From Sulfurospirillum_A sp029027265 (GTDB lineage Bacteria; Campylobacterota; Campylobacteria; Campylobacterales; Sulfurospirillaceae), in NCBI GenBank assembly GCA_029027265.1, contig CP093061.1, positions 2,170,001-2,234,000 on the forward strand: DNA of 64,000 bases, given 5' to 3'. A program made the translations under genes and the position numbers. Position 1 is the stretch's first letter, and every line of letters starts with the position of its first letter. Below the pieces are notes generated by a model. The model saw only the letters and a program-made list of their open reading frames with translations. It did no database searches and had not been told where the DNA came from. Positions 63,562 to 64,000 of the stretch are shown piece by piece.

Positions 63562-64000
63562 CTTCAGTTTCTTCGGTTTCTTCGGTTACTTCGGTTACTT
63601 CGGTTACTTCAGTTACTTTAGCTTCTTCTGTCTCTTCTGTCTCTTTGGTTTTTTTCTTTTTTAATGACTCAATTCCATGCGCTTCTTCATACGCATGAAT
63701 TATCTCTCTAAGTTGGTCACCATCAATACTCTCATTTTTCTTTAATGATAATACAATGCTTTCTATACACTCTTTATAATTTTCAAGTTTTTTTAGAACT
63801 ACTTTGTATCTCTCAGCAAGCATGCTTTTGATATGCATGTCAAGCTCTTCAGACATCTTATCGCTACAATCGTTAGTTGCACTTGAACCTAAAAATGTAT
63901 TGTGTTGACGTGAAATAACCATTAGTCCAGCAACATCGCTCATACCATATATACTAGCCATTGACTTTATAATATCAGTTGCACGCTCAAGGTCATTACC
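63551..64000 (-). CDS. ftsH: ATP-dependent zinc metalloprotease FtsH, C-terminal part
   Basis: Only the 3' end is inside the window; the frame is open to 64000. DLERATDIIKSMASIYGMSD, VAGLMVISRQ, MLAERYKVVLKKLE and REIIHAYEEAHGIE match the FtsH protease-domain C-terminus. The tail is a low-complexity Glu-Thr-Val run. Membrane protease controlling protein quality and lipid A synthesis. Confidence 0.9.
   Translation of the reverse strand, partial: GNDLERATDIIKSMASIYGMSDVAGLMVISRQHNTFLGSSATNDCSDKMSEELDMHIKSMLAERYKVVLKKLENYKECIESIVLSLKKNESIDGDQLREIIHAYEEAHGIESLKKKKTKETEETEEAKVTEVTEVTEVTEETEETEDEK
63570..63645 (-). repeat. 9-bp tandem repeats coding the FtsH tail
   Basis: Successive GAAGTAACC/GAAGAAACC-type units encode (Glu-Val-Thr)n and (Glu-Glu-Thr)n at the very end of FtsH, overlapping the psd-like start region. 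Such repeats can vary in number between strains. Confidence 0.6.

Noticed and set aside
63498..63698. Plus-strand frame rich in Ser-Val-Thr
   Set aside because: Antisense of the FtsH repeat tail; the downstream frame and conserved residues are on the minus strand.

Overview
The window is AT-rich chromosomal DNA from a Campylobacterota (Epsilonproteobacteria) member, most likely Sulfurimonas or a close relative. The evidence is the 401-residue DapD, the fused IspDF next to an HP1021/CemR-type orphan regulator, an ATP-sulfurylase-like gene and pgpA, plus the kdsA/ribH/nusB/pyrF and ftsH/psd/pssA blocks. Protein synthesis and housekeeping genes look intact; most broken genes are accessory.

Layout. 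1-8.2 kb: end of a broken GGDEF gene, a small zinc-ribbon-like protein, dapD, mrp, thiC (minus), then ispDF, HP1021-like regulator, ATP-sulfurylase-like, pgpA (plus). 8.2-14 kb: YigZ-family protein, a ModE-controlled molybdate uptake operon (modE, modA, mop, modB, modC), a secreted SNase-like nuclease and proC. 14-17.3 kb: ferritin-like protein, unknown proteins, a SLAC1/TehA-like channel and a DUF134 regulator. 17,304-31,019: a complete-looking filamentous (inovirus-type) prophage integrated in tRNA-Ser(GCU), bounded by a 27-bp direct repeat. It carries a CI-like repressor with a membrane-anchored Mrr-like nuclease, a replication/regulation gene, major coat protein with signal peptide, minor coat proteins, its own secretin, a pIII-like adhesin, Zot/pI, an HUH rolling-circle Rep (interrupted by an IS5-type element), tyrosine integrase and a C5 DNA methyltransferase.

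31-34.2 kb: AsmA-like protein, pyrF, nusB, ribH. 34.2-40.9 kb: a type II-C CRISPR-Cas locus lying between ribH and kdsA. The operon order is cas9, a Fic-domain gene, cas1, cas2, with translationally coupled junctions; a tracrRNA gene on the opposite strand and a two-spacer array follow. cas1 is broken twice (a homopolymer frameshift and an IS insertion), so adaptation should be dead while Cas9 interference could still work.

40.9-64 kb: kdsA, a frameshifted membrane-protein gene flanked by structured palindromes, an EamA permease, a DUF3108 protein, an MscS channel, a TolC/HlyD/ABC-2/ABC-2 exporter without an ATPase, a copper module (HMA protein, ArsR regulator, CopA), der-aroK-trpS-serS-TPR protein, leuA with a leucine-rich leader peptide, pssA, a psd-like gene and the 3' end of ftsH.

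The points most worth follow-up are (1) the filamentous prophage with a shared translational-operator-like element at the starts of two genes, (2) the Fic gene embedded in a type II-C cas operon, and (3) a palindromic octamer, TACATGTA, that recurs more than 30 times, mostly inside genes as Leu-His-Val, and once forms an inverted pair in a terminator, which resembles the behaviour of DNA uptake sequences. Several one-base homopolymer differences break accessory genes; they may be real decay, slippage or sequence errors.
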